Positions 9,269 through 17,226 of a DNA stretch of 42,218 nt are shown in pieces. Below the pieces are notes generated by a model. It worked only from the letters and a program-made list of their open reading frames with translations. It was not told the origin of the DNA and did no database searches. Made by a program: the position numbers and the translations under genes. The DNA is from Colwellia sp. (lineage in GTDB: Bacteria; Pseudomonadota; Gammaproteobacteria; Enterobacterales; Alteromonadaceae): positions 66,832 through 109,049 of the forward strand of contig JABSOX010000018.1 in NCBI GenBank assembly GCA_013215655.1. Reading direction: 5' to 3'. The first letter of the stretch is position 1; each line of letters begins with the position of its first letter.

Positions 9269-10168
9269 TTAGCCCATCATTTTTTCTATTGGCATAACCA
9301 ATATCGAATTACAACCAAGAGCGTTTAACTGCTCCATTGTTTCCCAAAAAAAAGTTTCAGTTGCTACTACATGTACAGCCACTAAATCGTCACGACCAGC
9401 AAGAGGTAAAATCGTTGGCGTTTCTTTACCTGGCATTAATGCACTAACCTCGGCTATTTTGTCTTTTGGTGCATGTAACATAATGTATTTGCTTTCTTTG
9501 GCTTTCATTACGCCTTGAATACGGGGTAAAAGTGTATCGAGAATGTCTTGTTTCTCTGCACATAATCCTGTCGATGTTTGAATTAATGACGCTTTTGATT
9601 TGAAGATTTCTTCTACTTCCACCAAACCGTTGGCCTCAAGGGTTGCACCTGTGGAAACTAAATCACAAATTCCGTCAGATAAACCGACGCGCGGCGCCAC
9701 TTCAACTGAGCCTTTTAATAAACAAAATTCAACATTAATACCGTTAGCTTTAGCAAAGCGATTGAGTAATTGTGGGTAAGTGGTGGCAAAACGTAAACCA
9801 TCTAAACTTTGAATACCTTGGTAATCAAAACCTTCGGGCATGGCAATCGATAAACGACAACCACCAAAATTGAGCTGTGAAGTACGAATGTATGTTGATT
9901 TTTGCCCCATTAATTCACGTTCTAAAGCTGTTTCTTCTAACGTATTGTCACCAACAATACCCAAGTCGCAAACACCGTCCATCACCAGACCTGGAATATC
10001 TGAGCTACGAACACGCATAACATCAATAGGCATATTAGTAACATGTGCTAATAAGCGTCGGTCGGAAACATTAAGTTTTAAGCCGCAACGTTTTAGTAGG
10101 GCTTGAGTGTCGTCACTTAAACGACCTGACTTTTGCATCGCAATGCGTAAACGTGTTTCTGTGGTCAT
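9269..10168 (-). CDS. hisG: ATP phosphoribosyltransferase, long form
   Basis: HisG commits ATP and PRPP to histidine synthesis and is feedback-inhibited by histidine. At 299 residues it is the long form with its own C-terminal ACT-like regulatory domain (about 225-299), as in E. coli (299 aa). No HisZ partner is expected, and none is seen. Marks are [40 protein letters not shown], and the PRPP-binding [25 protein letters not shown] lies just ahead of the ATG at 10168. It is the first structural gene after the his leader and attenuator. Confidence 0.98.
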   Translation of the reverse strand: MTTETRLRIAMQKSGRLSDDTQALLKRCGLKLNVSDRRLLAHVTNMPIDVMRVRSSDIPGLVMDGVCDLGIVGDNTLEETALERELMGQKSTYIRTSQLNFGGCRLSIAMPEGFDYQGIQSLDGLRFATTYPQLLNRFAKANGINVEFCLLKGSVEVAPRVGLSDGICDLVSTGATLEANGLVEVEEIFKSKASLIQTSTGLCAEKQDILDTLLPRIQGVMKAKESKYIMLHAPKDKIAEVSALMPGKETPTILPLAGRDDLVAVHVVATETFFWETMEQLNALGCNSILVMPIEKMMG

Positions 10169-10250
10169 GTTACTTCTTCCTTTTAAACTAATTCTAATAA
10201 ATATGTGCCTAAAAATTCCTGTATATACAATTTCAAGGCCTATAAAATGC

Positions 10251-10287
10251 GAAAACCCCCGAGAGAGTTAGACTCTTTCGGGGGTTT
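10251..10287 (-). terminator. his attenuator terminator hairpin
   Basis: Bases 10253-10268 and 10272-10287 form a 16-bp stem with a 3-base loop (one G-T pair). On the minus transcript it is followed by UUUUCGCAUUUUA. It lies between the leader peptide and hisG. An upstream leader segment containing CTTTCGG on the minus strand can pair with CCGAAAG of this hairpin's 5' arm, which is the expected alternative antiterminator. A second stem, CTCAG/CTGAG at 10326-10344, lies next to the leader stop codon and would serve as the pause hairpin. Confidence 0.88.
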
Positions 10288-10347
10288 AGTAATTAAGTTG
10301 TTAACTCGCCGAAAGGTCATTGCCCCTCAGCGAATAAACCTGAGCAG

Positions 10348-10398
10348 CTAATCGATATGGTGATGATGGCGATGTAGTGTGCTTAGGTTAATATTCAT
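10348..10398 (-). CDS. hisL: his operon leader peptide
   Basis: A 16-residue open frame on the minus strand, MNINLSTLHRHHHHID followed by TAG. It has five His codons within six positions (His9, then His11-14). It lies 180 bp upstream of hisG, immediately ahead of a pause hairpin, an antiterminator segment and the terminator at 10251-10287. This is the classical arrangement for ribosome-mediated attenuation: lack of charged tRNA-His stalls the ribosome on the His run and frees the antiterminator. Regulation is inferred from this architecture. It is too short for ordinary gene calling. Confidence 0.93.
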   Translation of the reverse strand: MNINLSTLHRHHHHID

Positions 10399-10436
10399 AA
10401 TATGCTCATTGCTTGTTTGGTTTGTGACTAGCTGAT

Positions 10437-10466
10437 TATTCAACTTGTATAGTCAACTTGTATCAA
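10437..10466 (-). promoter_or_regulatory. Candidate his promoter with direct repeats
   Basis: On the minus strand TTGATA (10461-10466) and TGAATA (10437-10442) are spaced by 18 bp and would start a transcript about 30-40 bp ahead of the leader peptide. The same stretch holds two exact copies of ATACAAGTTGA on the minus strand (10453-10463 and 10440-10450) with a 13-bp period. The promoter match is moderate. Whether the repeats bind a regulator is unknown. Confidence 0.35.
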
Positions 10467-10659
10467 TAACTTGACGAAATATTGGTTTCGTTTTAAATTA
10501 TTTTATAATTGCTATTTACATTACTGTTTATTTTGATTTCTAGCAAGTTTTAAATGGTATATTTATATTACATTTAGTTATGACTCATACTTTTTTAAAG
10601 TTAACTGTCTAATGTCCGATAGATATAGGTATAAATCGGCTTTAGGTTTTGGAGGATAC

Positions 10660-10968
10660 ATGGATATATTTACCACTCAACTAACACGTGTTGTTCCTGT
10701 GCCTATTAAACCAGCCTCTTTAAAAGTTAAGGCGTTAGTCAAAGATTCGGCAACAGATAAACTAACGGATGATATTGATCATTTTGAAAACCATGATCAA
10801 TATTTTAAAAAGCAAGAAGATGAACATCATCAACAGGCGTCAAGTCATGAATATAAAAGTGGTCATGATGATAATGAAGCTGTATATGAAAAAGAAAAGC
10901 TAACAATAAATAAAAAATCTGATGAAAAAAATGATGACGAAATTCATCACCTTGATCTTTTTATCTAA
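10660..10968 (+). CDS. Small acidic/His-rich hypothetical protein ending HLDLFI
   Basis: I choose the ATG at 10660 because GGAGG (10651-10655) precedes it; an upstream in-frame ATG at 10612 has no ribosome site. The product is 102 residues. After a neutral start (MDIFTTQLTRVVPVPIKPAS) it is almost entirely polar: Asp, Glu, Lys and about ten His, with no hydrophobic core, so most of it is probably disordered. The extreme C-terminus HLDLFI resembles the QL(S/D)LF sliding-clamp-binding motif with His in place of Gln. It stands alone between the divergent his leader and yoaA. I know similar unnamed proteins in Alteromonadales but no function. Confidence 0.7.
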   Translation: MDIFTTQLTRVVPVPIKPASLKVKALVKDSATDKLTDDIDHFENHDQYFKKQEDEHHQQASSHEYKSGHDDNEAVYEKEKLTINKKSDEKNDDEIHHLDLFI

Positions 10969-11071
10969 ATGCTTCTAAGTAGACACCTCGTAAGTAAATG
11001 CCGATAAATATCTTCTATTTTTTTGAGTCGTGTTTATAATGGCCGCAATTAATTAATAACGGCTATATCTC

Positions 11072-13027
11072 TTGACCCCTGTTGAACAAGCTTTTTCTAA
11101 AAATGGTGTTCTAGCGCAAGCTATAGATGGCTTTTCGCCACGACAAGCTCAAATTGATATGGCGGTGGAAGTTGCCAAGGCTATAGAGCAAAAGTCTTCT
11201 TTGATTGTTGAAGCAGGAACGGGAACAGGGAAAACCTTTGCCTATTTAATTCCCGCACTACTTGCCAATAAAGTTGCTGCAGAAAATGATGAATTACAAA
11301 AGAAAATCATTGTTTCTACGGGAACCAAAAATCTGCAAGAGCAGCTCTTTCATAAAGATCTCCCGCTAATTAAGAAAATACTAGCAACCAATGCACAATT
11401 AGCTTTGCTAAAAGGGCGTGCTAATTATTTATGTATCTATCGTTTAGATCAATATCAGCAAACACGTGGACAACTCGATGCGGCGACATTAAGTGATTTT
11501 GTTAAAGTAAAAACTTGGGCAAATAGTACCTTAACAGGTGATATTGGTGAACTTGTCAATGTAACTGAAGGTTCCTTAGTATTCCCTTTTATTACCAGTA
11601 CTACCGATAATTGTTTAGCCAAAGACTGTCCTGATTTTGACGATTGTTATTTAATTAAAGCACGAAAAAAAGCTATTGACGCTGATCTTGTGGTGGTTAA
11701 TCACCACTTGTTTTTTGCCGATATGGCATTAAAAGATACGGGCTTTGGTGAGTTGATCCCAAAAGCTGATGTGATGATTTTTGATGAAGCCCATCAAATA
11801 GCCGATATTGCCAGTGAATATTTTGGTGATGCATTTTCAACTCGGCAATTACTTGACTTAAGTAGTGATGTTTTACAAATATTTCGCACCACCTTGACCG
11901 ATGTTAAGCAGCTAGGAAAAGCTGCTGAAAAATTATCAAAAAGATGTCAAGAATTTCGATTGTTATTTAATTTTGATCCCGAACGTGGCAATTGGCGAGA
12001 AAAATATCACCAACAACGCTTTAATCAATCATTTATTGGCTTAAAAACGGACCTAGATTTTCTATATCAAGTGATCAAGTTGTGCCTTTCTCGTAATGAA
12101 GCTATTGATAATTGCTTTGAACGAGCGATTAATCTCTTAGCTCAATATGAAATCATGATGGATGTAGACGTGTTCGGGATGAGTTTTTGGTATGAAACTA
12201 CGCCTCGCCATGTTGTTTTACATAAAACCCCGTTAACGGTTGCCGATAAATTCAGTGAATATGTAAAAAGCTCAGGAGCTGGGTGGATTTTTACCTCTGC
12301 TACGCTTGCCGTAGATGGCACTTTTTCACATTTTGCCAAACACTTAGGTTTGGAGTCAGCCAATAGTTTATTACTTGATAGCCCCTTTGATTATCAACAA
12401 CAGTCTCAGCTATTAGTGCCTCGATACTTACCTGAAGCTAATGACAAAAATAGAGCGTCGGCCCTAGCTGAATTGGCAATACCATTAATTGAAGCGAGTA
12501 ACGGTGCCTGCTTTATGTTATTTACTAGCTATAGGGTGATGCATCAGGTTGAGGAAATTTTAGCGAATAACATTGAAAATCGATTATTAGTACAAGGGCA
12601 AATGGGTAAAAGAAAGCTTTTAGAGGAATTTGTTGAACAACAAGATGCCATTTTGTTAGCGACAGCAAGTTTCTGGGAAGGTGTTGATGTTAGAGGTGAC
12701 AAGTTAACCTGTGTTATTATTGATAAGTTGCCTTTTGCATCGCCAGATGATCCTTTATTACAAGCAAGAAGCGAAGATGTGAAGCGCCAAGGTGGAGAGC
12801 CTTTTGCACAAATTCAATTACCTCAAGCTGTTATTGCCTTAAAACAAGGTGTTGGCCGACTTATTCGTGATATCAGTGATAGAGGTATTTTGGTGATTTG
12901 TGATAACCGAATTGTGAATAAAGCTTATGGTGAAGTATTTTTGAAAAGCCTACCTGCAATGAAACGTAGCCGTGATTTAGCGCAAGCGGCAACATTTTTA
13001 AAAGAAATTAATAGTGAGAAAAAATAA
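11072..13027 (+). CDS. yoaA: YoaA, DinG/XPD-family ATP-dependent DNA helicase
   Basis: This 651-residue superfamily 2 helicase has Walker A AGTGTGKT at 48-55, four cysteines suited to a 4Fe-4S cluster (C121, C181, C186, C192), NHHLFFAD at 210-217, the DEAH box at 238-241, and the late motif ALKQGVGRLIRD. E. coli YoaA (636 aa) has the same layout and lies next to tsaB, as here; DinG is longer. In E. coli YoaA works with the HolC (chi) subunit of DNA polymerase III in repair of replication gaps. The frame starts at TTG 11072. The next good start is an ATG at residue 30, which would remove conserved sequence, so TTG is preferred. The next gene, tsaB, begins within a few bases of the stop. Confidence 0.93.
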   Translation: MTPVEQAFSKNGVLAQAIDGFSPRQAQIDMAVEVAKAIEQKSSLIVEAGTGTGKTFAYLIPALLANKVAAENDELQKKIIVSTGTKNLQEQLFHKDLPLIKKILATNAQLALLKGRANYLCIYRLDQYQQTRGQLDAATLSDFVKVKTWANSTLTGDIGELVNVTEGSLVFPFITSTTDNCLAKDCPDFDDCYLIKARKKAIDADLVVVNHHLFFADMALKDTGFGELIPKADVMIFDEAHQIADIASEYFGDAFSTRQLLDLSSDVLQIFRTTLTDVKQLGKAAEKLSKRCQEFRLLFNFDPERGNWREKYHQQRFNQSFIGLKTDLDFLYQVIKLCLSRNEAIDNCFERAINLLAQYEIMMDVDVFGMSFWYETTPRHVVLHKTPLTVADKFSEYVKSSGAGWIFTSATLAVDGTFSHFAKHLGLESANSLLLDSPFDYQQQSQLLVPRYLPEANDKNRASALAELAIPLIEASNGACFMLFTSYRVMHQVEEILANNIENRLLVQGQMGKRKLLEEFVEQQDAILLATASFWEGVDVRGDKLTCVIIDKLPFASPDDPLLQARSEDVKRQGGEPFAQIQLPQAVIALKQGVGRLIRDISDRGILVICDNRIVNKAYGEVFLKSLPAMKRSRDLAQAATFLKEINSEKK

Positions 13028-13028
13028 C

Positions 13029-13724
13029 GTGAATTATTTGGTCATTGATGCCTCAACTGAAGCCTGTTCAGTCGCTTTACAATTTAACAATAAGATCATC
13101 AGTCGTTATGAACTTTGTCCACAATCTCATAGTTTACGTTTATTACCTATGGTTGATGAAGTCTTAAAAGAGGCTGATTGTAAGTTATCGCAACTAGATG
13201 GATTGATTTTTGGACGAGGTCCCGGCAGTTTTACCGGAGTACGTATTGGTGTAGGGGTTGCTCAAGGTTTAGCTTTTGCCGCAGACCTTCCTGTCGTTGG
13301 TATTTCAACATTGCAATGTATGGCACAACGAGCTTATCAATTACATCAACAAAGCCAAGTTATTGCGGTAATTGATGCACGAATGTCTGAAGTTTATATT
13401 GGCTATTTTGAGCTTGACGATCATGACATTATGCAAGCAAAATTACCTGAAGCTGTACTTAAACCTGAGCTGCTAAAATCACACCTTGAGGATTTTACTC
13501 AACAAGCTTATGGCGTAGGTAGTGGCTGGGATGCTTATAATAATGAGCTGTTAGCACTTAAAAATAACGAAGGCTCACCTGAGATATTATTTCCTCATGC
13601 AGAGGCAATGTTAGTTATAGGTCAAGCTGAGTTTGAAAAAGGTCATGGAGTGAGCGCTGAACATGCGCAGCCTGTTTATGTACGTGATACGGTTTCGTGG
13701 AAAAAATTGCCCGGTAAAGAATAA
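13029..13724 (+). CDS. tsaB: tRNA t6A modification protein TsaB (YeaZ)
   Basis: TsaB is the dimerising partner of TsaD in N6-threonylcarbamoyladenosine synthesis on ANN-decoding tRNAs. The ASKHA-fold signature is clear: VIDASTEACSVAL near the start, then GRGPGSFTGVRIGVGVAQGLAFA (about residues 65-87) and VIDARMSEVY. I prefer GTG at 13029, one base after the yoaA stop, giving MNYLVIDAS and 231 residues (E. coli 231). A GTG at 13014 would add five residues inside yoaA. The tight coupling to yoaA matches the E. coli arrangement. Cytosolic and probably essential. Confidence 0.95.
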   Translation: MNYLVIDASTEACSVALQFNNKIISRYELCPQSHSLRLLPMVDEVLKEADCKLSQLDGLIFGRGPGSFTGVRIGVGVAQGLAFAADLPVVGISTLQCMAQRAYQLHQQSQVIAVIDARMSEVYIGYFELDDHDIMQAKLPEAVLKPELLKSHLEDFTQQAYGVGSGWDAYNNELLALKNNEGSPEILFPHAEAMLVIGQAEFEKGHGVSAEHAQPVYVRDTVSWKKLPGKE

Positions 13725-13742
13725 CAAACAATAAGTTTTTAT

Positions 13743-14105
13743 TTAACCAGCTCTTTCCTTCGCTATTTCACCTAAACTTGCTGAGAGGCTGGATAACTCA
13801 TCAATAAATAGCCTTAACGTTTTTTTGGGAAGTTTTTTGATGATCATTTTTCCTACTTTCTCTGAGTTTCTTGCCGCTGCAAAGAGTAATAGGTTTTTTC
13901 CATTACAAGTAACATCACCAAAAATAGAACGTAGTTTGATATGTTGTGTTTTGAGAAAAGAACGTAAACGCTTTTTATTGTCAGCAGCAACATATTCACA
14001 AATGTTTGTAGCTATATTATTTGCTAACGATGCTGGTGAGTATAACTGCGTGACCAAGAGCAATAATATTAGTAATGGCGTAATACTCATTGTAATGTTT
14101 TTCAT
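13743..14105 (-). CDS. Small secreted protein, DUF3718-like
   Basis: A 120-residue protein with an N-terminal signal peptide (hydrophobic residues about 8-24, cleavage near SLA|NN), so probably periplasmic. The mature part, with CEYVAADNKKRLRSFLKTQHIKLR and a second Cys in DVTCNGKNLLLFA, matches my recollection of the DUF3718 family of Alteromonadales and Vibrionales. The two cysteines could form a disulfide. No function is known. The ATG at 14105 has GAGGGG about 6 bases upstream. It faces tsaB tail to tail with only 18 bp between, and no terminator is visible there. Confidence 0.7.
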   Translation of the reverse strand: MKNITMSITPLLILLLLVTQLYSPASLANNIATNICEYVAADNKKRLRSFLKTQHIKLRSIFGDVTCNGKNLLLFAAARNSEKVGKMIIKKLPKKTLRLFIDELSSLSASLGEIAKERAG

Positions 14106-14415
14106 AGCTAACCCCTCGTAAAAACAGATCTAGCTTCTCCTTCGTTCTTTAAGTGTAGCTGTTAATTTATCAATTACATGTTTATCGATCTTTTTAGCTA
14201 AATCAGTGTGGGGGGAGAATAAGGTTAAACTTAAGGGGGTTGTAAATACATCATTAAGTCTATATTACAAATCTTGTTCGAACCAAGAGTGTAACGGTTT
14301 AATCTGTTTAGGAGGCAAGGGTATTTCGTTTTAAATTGACAGGTTGGAGTGAGGTAAGTTGATAAAAAATGAATAAATATTTTGTACTTTTGAATTTTTT
14401 TGTTAAATTAAAGAT
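14106..14415. other. Intergenic region between divergent small genes
   Basis: This 310-bp stretch separates the DUF3718-like gene (minus) from the 127-aa gene (plus). It contains a consensus-like TTGACA at 14336-14341, without a convincing -10 partner at 17 bp. It also contains an inverted pair TTGTAA/TTACAA about 30 bp apart near 14240-14272. No RNA gene or complete protein frame is visible. Confidence 0.5.
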
Positions 14416-14799
14416 ATGCAAATTAACACTTCAGTATCGCAAAATACTCCTTTAGCAAAAACTCAGGGGAATAATGTACAAAAGCCTGCGCCGCAATCGC
14501 AGGCTAATTTACGTATTGAACCTGAAAAACCATCAACCTCGAAAAATATATCGCAACGCTTTGATATTGAGGCACTTGCATTAGTTAGCCAAGAACAGCA
14601 GTCTTCGGCAATTGAGTTATCAATAAATGATCAGGCACCTGATGGCTCGGGAAGTGCTAATGGAAGTAACAACGCAAAGGGTCGATACGATCAACCTTCT
14701 CAACAGAATAAAAGTGCAGTTGCGGCTTATCAGTCTATTGGTAATCAAGCAAAAAGAGATGATATTCAACAAGTATTTGGAGTAGACCTATTTGCCTGA
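14416..14799 (+). CDS. Small Gln/Ser-rich hypothetical protein ending GVDLFA
   Basis: A 127-residue protein dominated by Gln, Ser, Asn, Ala and Pro, with no signal peptide or membrane segment. The first 100 residues look disordered. The last 25 or so (YQSIGNQAKRDDIQQVFGVDLFA) look helical and more conserved in type. I do not recognise a family with a function. It overlaps the next gene by 8 bp, so the two are likely co-translated. Its C-terminus ends in a DLF tripeptide like that of the unrelated small protein at 10660-10968. Confidence 0.68.
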   Translation: MQINTSVSQNTPLAKTQGNNVQKPAPQSQANLRIEPEKPSTSKNISQRFDIEALALVSQEQQSSAIELSINDQAPDGSGSANGSNNAKGRYDQPSQQNKSAVAAYQSIGNQAKRDDIQQVFGVDLFA

Positions 14800-15469
14800 A
14801 TTGCAATCAACAAAAGCTATTAGCTTTCGTCAGAAGTATCATTTTTGGCTGTATCTATTAGCCGCCTTTTTTATTCTACAAATACCGATTATTTCCGTGC
14901 CATTTAAATGGCTAGAAAGTTACTTTCATGAAATTAGTCATGGCCTTTCTGCGTTATTAACGGGAGGAAGTATTGTACAGATTCAACTTTTCCCTAATGG
15001 TGCTGGTTTATGCACTACCCGTGGTGGTTTGAATTTTGTTATTAGCTTTATGGGCTATGCAGGTGCTATATTCTGGGGGATGATCATATATTCTATAGCA
15101 TCGGTTCATCATCGACTTGCGCAGCTCTTTTCGGGATTAGTGATTTGTTTATTTATAATTTCTCTATTATTTTGGGTACGTGATCTGCTGAGTTTTATTA
15201 TTGTCACTATCTTACTGGCTATATTTATTGCGCAATTCAAATTACCTAAATCCCATTATTTACAAATTGCTTTAAAACTTACTGGGGTTTTAGTCTTAGT
15301 GAATAGTTTATATAGTCCTTGGTACCTTATTGATGGTCGCTCTATTGGTGATGGTGCTGCACTGGCACAGTTAACACTTATCCCTGAATTCATTTGGGTA
15401 TTAGTTTGGTCTGTTTTAGGTATAGTGTCTTTAGTGGTATTAGCTAAAAAATCATCGTCTACTTATTAA
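14792..15469 (+). CDS. Membrane protein with HExxH motif, M50B-like
   Basis: A 225-residue integral membrane protein with about six hydrophobic segments. After the first segment (about 18-38) comes ESYFHEISHGLSALLTGGS, an HExxH metalloprotease motif (His46, Glu47, His50). This resembles the peptidase M50B-like family (PF13398), whose members are distant relatives of site-2 proteases. A third zinc ligand such as the LDG/NPDG motif of true M50 proteases is not evident; WYLIDGRSIGDG near residue 177 is the only candidate. Proteolysis is therefore unproven. The start is TTG at 14792 with GGAG 9 bases upstream, overlapping the preceding gene by 8 bp. Confidence 0.75.
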   Translation: MPELQSTKAISFRQKYHFWLYLLAAFFILQIPIISVPFKWLESYFHEISHGLSALLTGGSIVQIQLFPNGAGLCTTRGGLNFVISFMGYAGAIFWGMIIYSIASVHHRLAQLFSGLVICLFIISLLFWVRDLLSFIIVTILLAIFIAQFKLPKSHYLQIALKLTGVLVLVNSLYSPWYLIDGRSIGDGAALAQLTLIPEFIWVLVWSVLGIVSLVVLAKKSSSTY

Positions 15470-15567
15470 CTAAATATTTTAATTCAGTCTTGTTTATAAG
15501 GTCAAAAATAACTTAGGCTAAAATTATTAAGTCAAAAAAATTGTGGCTTAACTATTAGGAATTCATC

Positions 15568-16155
15568 ATGAAAATATTACTATCTTCGATAAGCGCTATT
15601 ATGCTTTGTGCTTGTTCGTCTATTCCTGAAAAATTACAATTACCCGAAACGACTAACTTAGTTGCATTTTCAGCTCAGCAAGGTCACCAAGGAGAAATAG
15701 CGCGTTGGGGAGGCATTATTGCTGAAGTCAAAAATAATGCTGATAATACCATGATTGAAGTGGTGAACTTTACGTTAACTTCATCAACACGGCCAAAACG
15801 TAGTACTGAAACTCAAGGTCGTTTTCGTTTATATTTTGATGGTTTACTTGATCCGGTCATATATCAAAAAGGATTAAGTCTTACTGCTGTAGGAGTGGTG
15901 CAAGAGGCGGAAGAGGGAAAGATTGGAGACCATCAATATAAGTTTCCAGTGCTTAACGCAAACCATGTACATTTATGGAAAAAAACACAACGTATTGATG
16001 TAAATGTTATAGCAGATCCCTTTATGTATTCTCCGTATTATTGGCGTTCCTCGTTACCTTATCGTTATAATCGAGCGATTATTATTCATGGTAAAAACAA
16101 TAAAAATCAAACCAGTACTGCTGGTCAAAGTACAAAAACCCAAAAACAAAAATAG
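15568..16155 (+). CDS. Slp family outer-membrane lipoprotein (YeaY-like)
   Basis: A 195-residue protein with a short lipoprotein signal (MKILLSSISAIMLCAC), the lipobox Cys at 16. The body has the Slp family blocks: RWGGIIAEVKNNADNTMIEVVNF, GRFRLYFDGLLDPVIYQKG and LTAVGVVQEAEEGKIGDHQYKFPVL. Slp/YeaY lipoproteins sit in the outer membrane and are linked to starvation or stress, but their mechanism is unknown. E. coli yeaY lies between tsaB and fadD, the same relative place as here, so it is probably the yeaY orthologue. The C-terminus is Lys/Gln/Asn-rich and polar. Confidence 0.9.
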   Translation: MKILLSSISAIMLCACSSIPEKLQLPETTNLVAFSAQQGHQGEIARWGGIIAEVKNNADNTMIEVVNFTLTSSTRPKRSTETQGRFRLYFDGLLDPVIYQKGLSLTAVGVVQEAEEGKIGDHQYKFPVLNANHVHLWKKTQRIDVNVIADPFMYSPYYWRSSLPYRYNRAIIIHGKNNKNQTSTAGQSTKTQKQK

Positions 16156-16186
16156 TCACCATATAAGCACTATAAATTGAGAAGTA

Positions 16187-17038
16187 ATGACAACTAACTT
16201 AAATATTGAAGAGATTCATTATACCCATAAAGACTTTACAATTCATGGCCTAGCATATGGAGATGAAGGTGACGATATAGTTTTATGTTTACACGGTTGG
16301 TTAGATAATGCTGCAAGCTTTTTACCACTGCTGCCTTTATTTACTCATAAGCGTGTTATTGCTATCGACTGGCCGGGACATGGTCATTCTTCTCACCGCA
16401 GCATGGATGCCCATTATCATTTTATCGATTGGGTTTACGATTTAGTACAACTCTTTGAATTCAATCAATGGCAAAATATTGATGTGGTTGCACATTCCAT
16501 GGGGGGCATGGTTGCATCAGCATTTACAGCCGCTTTCCCTGAAAAAATAAAGTCTTTAACATTACTTGATTCTATCGGTTTTATTAGCGCTGAAGCAGAG
16601 CAAACAACAGCGCAATTACGCCAAGGCATGCTGAGTCGTTTAAAAGGACTAAATAAACAAAAAAATAAACATCTGTCAGAAGAGTCGGCAATTAATGCCA
16701 GAGTGTCTGTTTCTGATCTAAACTATGAACAAGCAGCGTTTATTGTTCATCGAGGATTAGTAAAACAACAAGACCATTTTGTTTGGCGCGCAGATAGCCG
16801 CTTGCGAACAACATCGCCTTATCGGCTAACATTAGCGCAAGCAGAGCAGTTTATTCGTGATATAAAAGTACCTGTGCAGCTAATTTATGGCAGTCAAGGG
16901 CACGATATGGTATCAAAAGGGGTAAAACATTTTGGTCCCTTGTTTGACCATTTTTTAAGTTACCAATTAAACGGTGGTCATCATGTGCATATGGAGCAAC
17001 CTGAAGCTACTGTACAGTTAATTAACGATTTTATTTAA
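16187..17038 (+). CDS. Alpha/beta hydrolase
   Basis: A 283-residue cytosolic alpha/beta-hydrolase. The oxyanion region is LHGWLDN (35-41). The nucleophile elbow is AHSMGG with Ser104. The catalytic His is probably the one in NGGHHVHMEQPE near residue 265, and the acid is likely the Asp in LIYGSQGHD. Such proteins act on esters or related bonds; the substrate is not readable. It lies 31 bp after slp and 188 bp before fadD, and an esterase/thioesterase role next to fatty-acyl-CoA synthesis is plausible but only by context. The start ATG at 16187 has GAGAAG about 5 bases ahead. Confidence 0.88.
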   Translation: MTTNLNIEEIHYTHKDFTIHGLAYGDEGDDIVLCLHGWLDNAASFLPLLPLFTHKRVIAIDWPGHGHSSHRSMDAHYHFIDWVYDLVQLFEFNQWQNIDVVAHSMGGMVASAFTAAFPEKIKSLTLLDSIGFISAEAEQTTAQLRQGMLSRLKGLNKQKNKHLSEESAINARVSVSDLNYEQAAFIVHRGLVKQQDHFVWRADSRLRTTSPYRLTLAQAEQFIRDIKVPVQLIYGSQGHDMVSKGVKHFGPLFDHFLSYQLNGGHHVHMEQPEATVQLINDFI

Positions 17039-17140
17039 CTGTTTTTTAAGCTGCGATTAAATAAACATCGCTTTAAATTTAATTTACCATCTTAAATTGT
17101 TGTATAGAAATGTTTGATTTTCAAACAAGTGTTTAAATTT

Positions 17141-17157
17141 AACTGGATCGACCAGTT
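17141..17157. promoter_or_regulatory. FadR-like operator upstream of fadD
   Basis: A 17-bp palindrome, AACTGGATCGACCAGTT, resembles the known FadR operator pattern AACTGGTCNGACNNGTT. It ends 18 bp before a TATATA -10 candidate at 17176-17181, so it covers the -35 region. Binding there would block transcription of fadD, as FadR does in E. coli. No fadR gene is in the window. Confidence 0.7.
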
Positions 17158-17226
17158 AAAATTTGGTAAAACGGGTATATAACAATAATTATTAATAATA
17201 AATAAAAACTAGTAAGGAATTGCACC

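Noticed and set aside
14130-14262. A minus-strand open stretch of about 43 codons ending KKIDKHVIDKLTATLKERRRS-like sequence
   Set aside because: It has no ATG, GTG or TTG start and no ribosome site. It might be a gene remnant, but I cannot support it as a gene.
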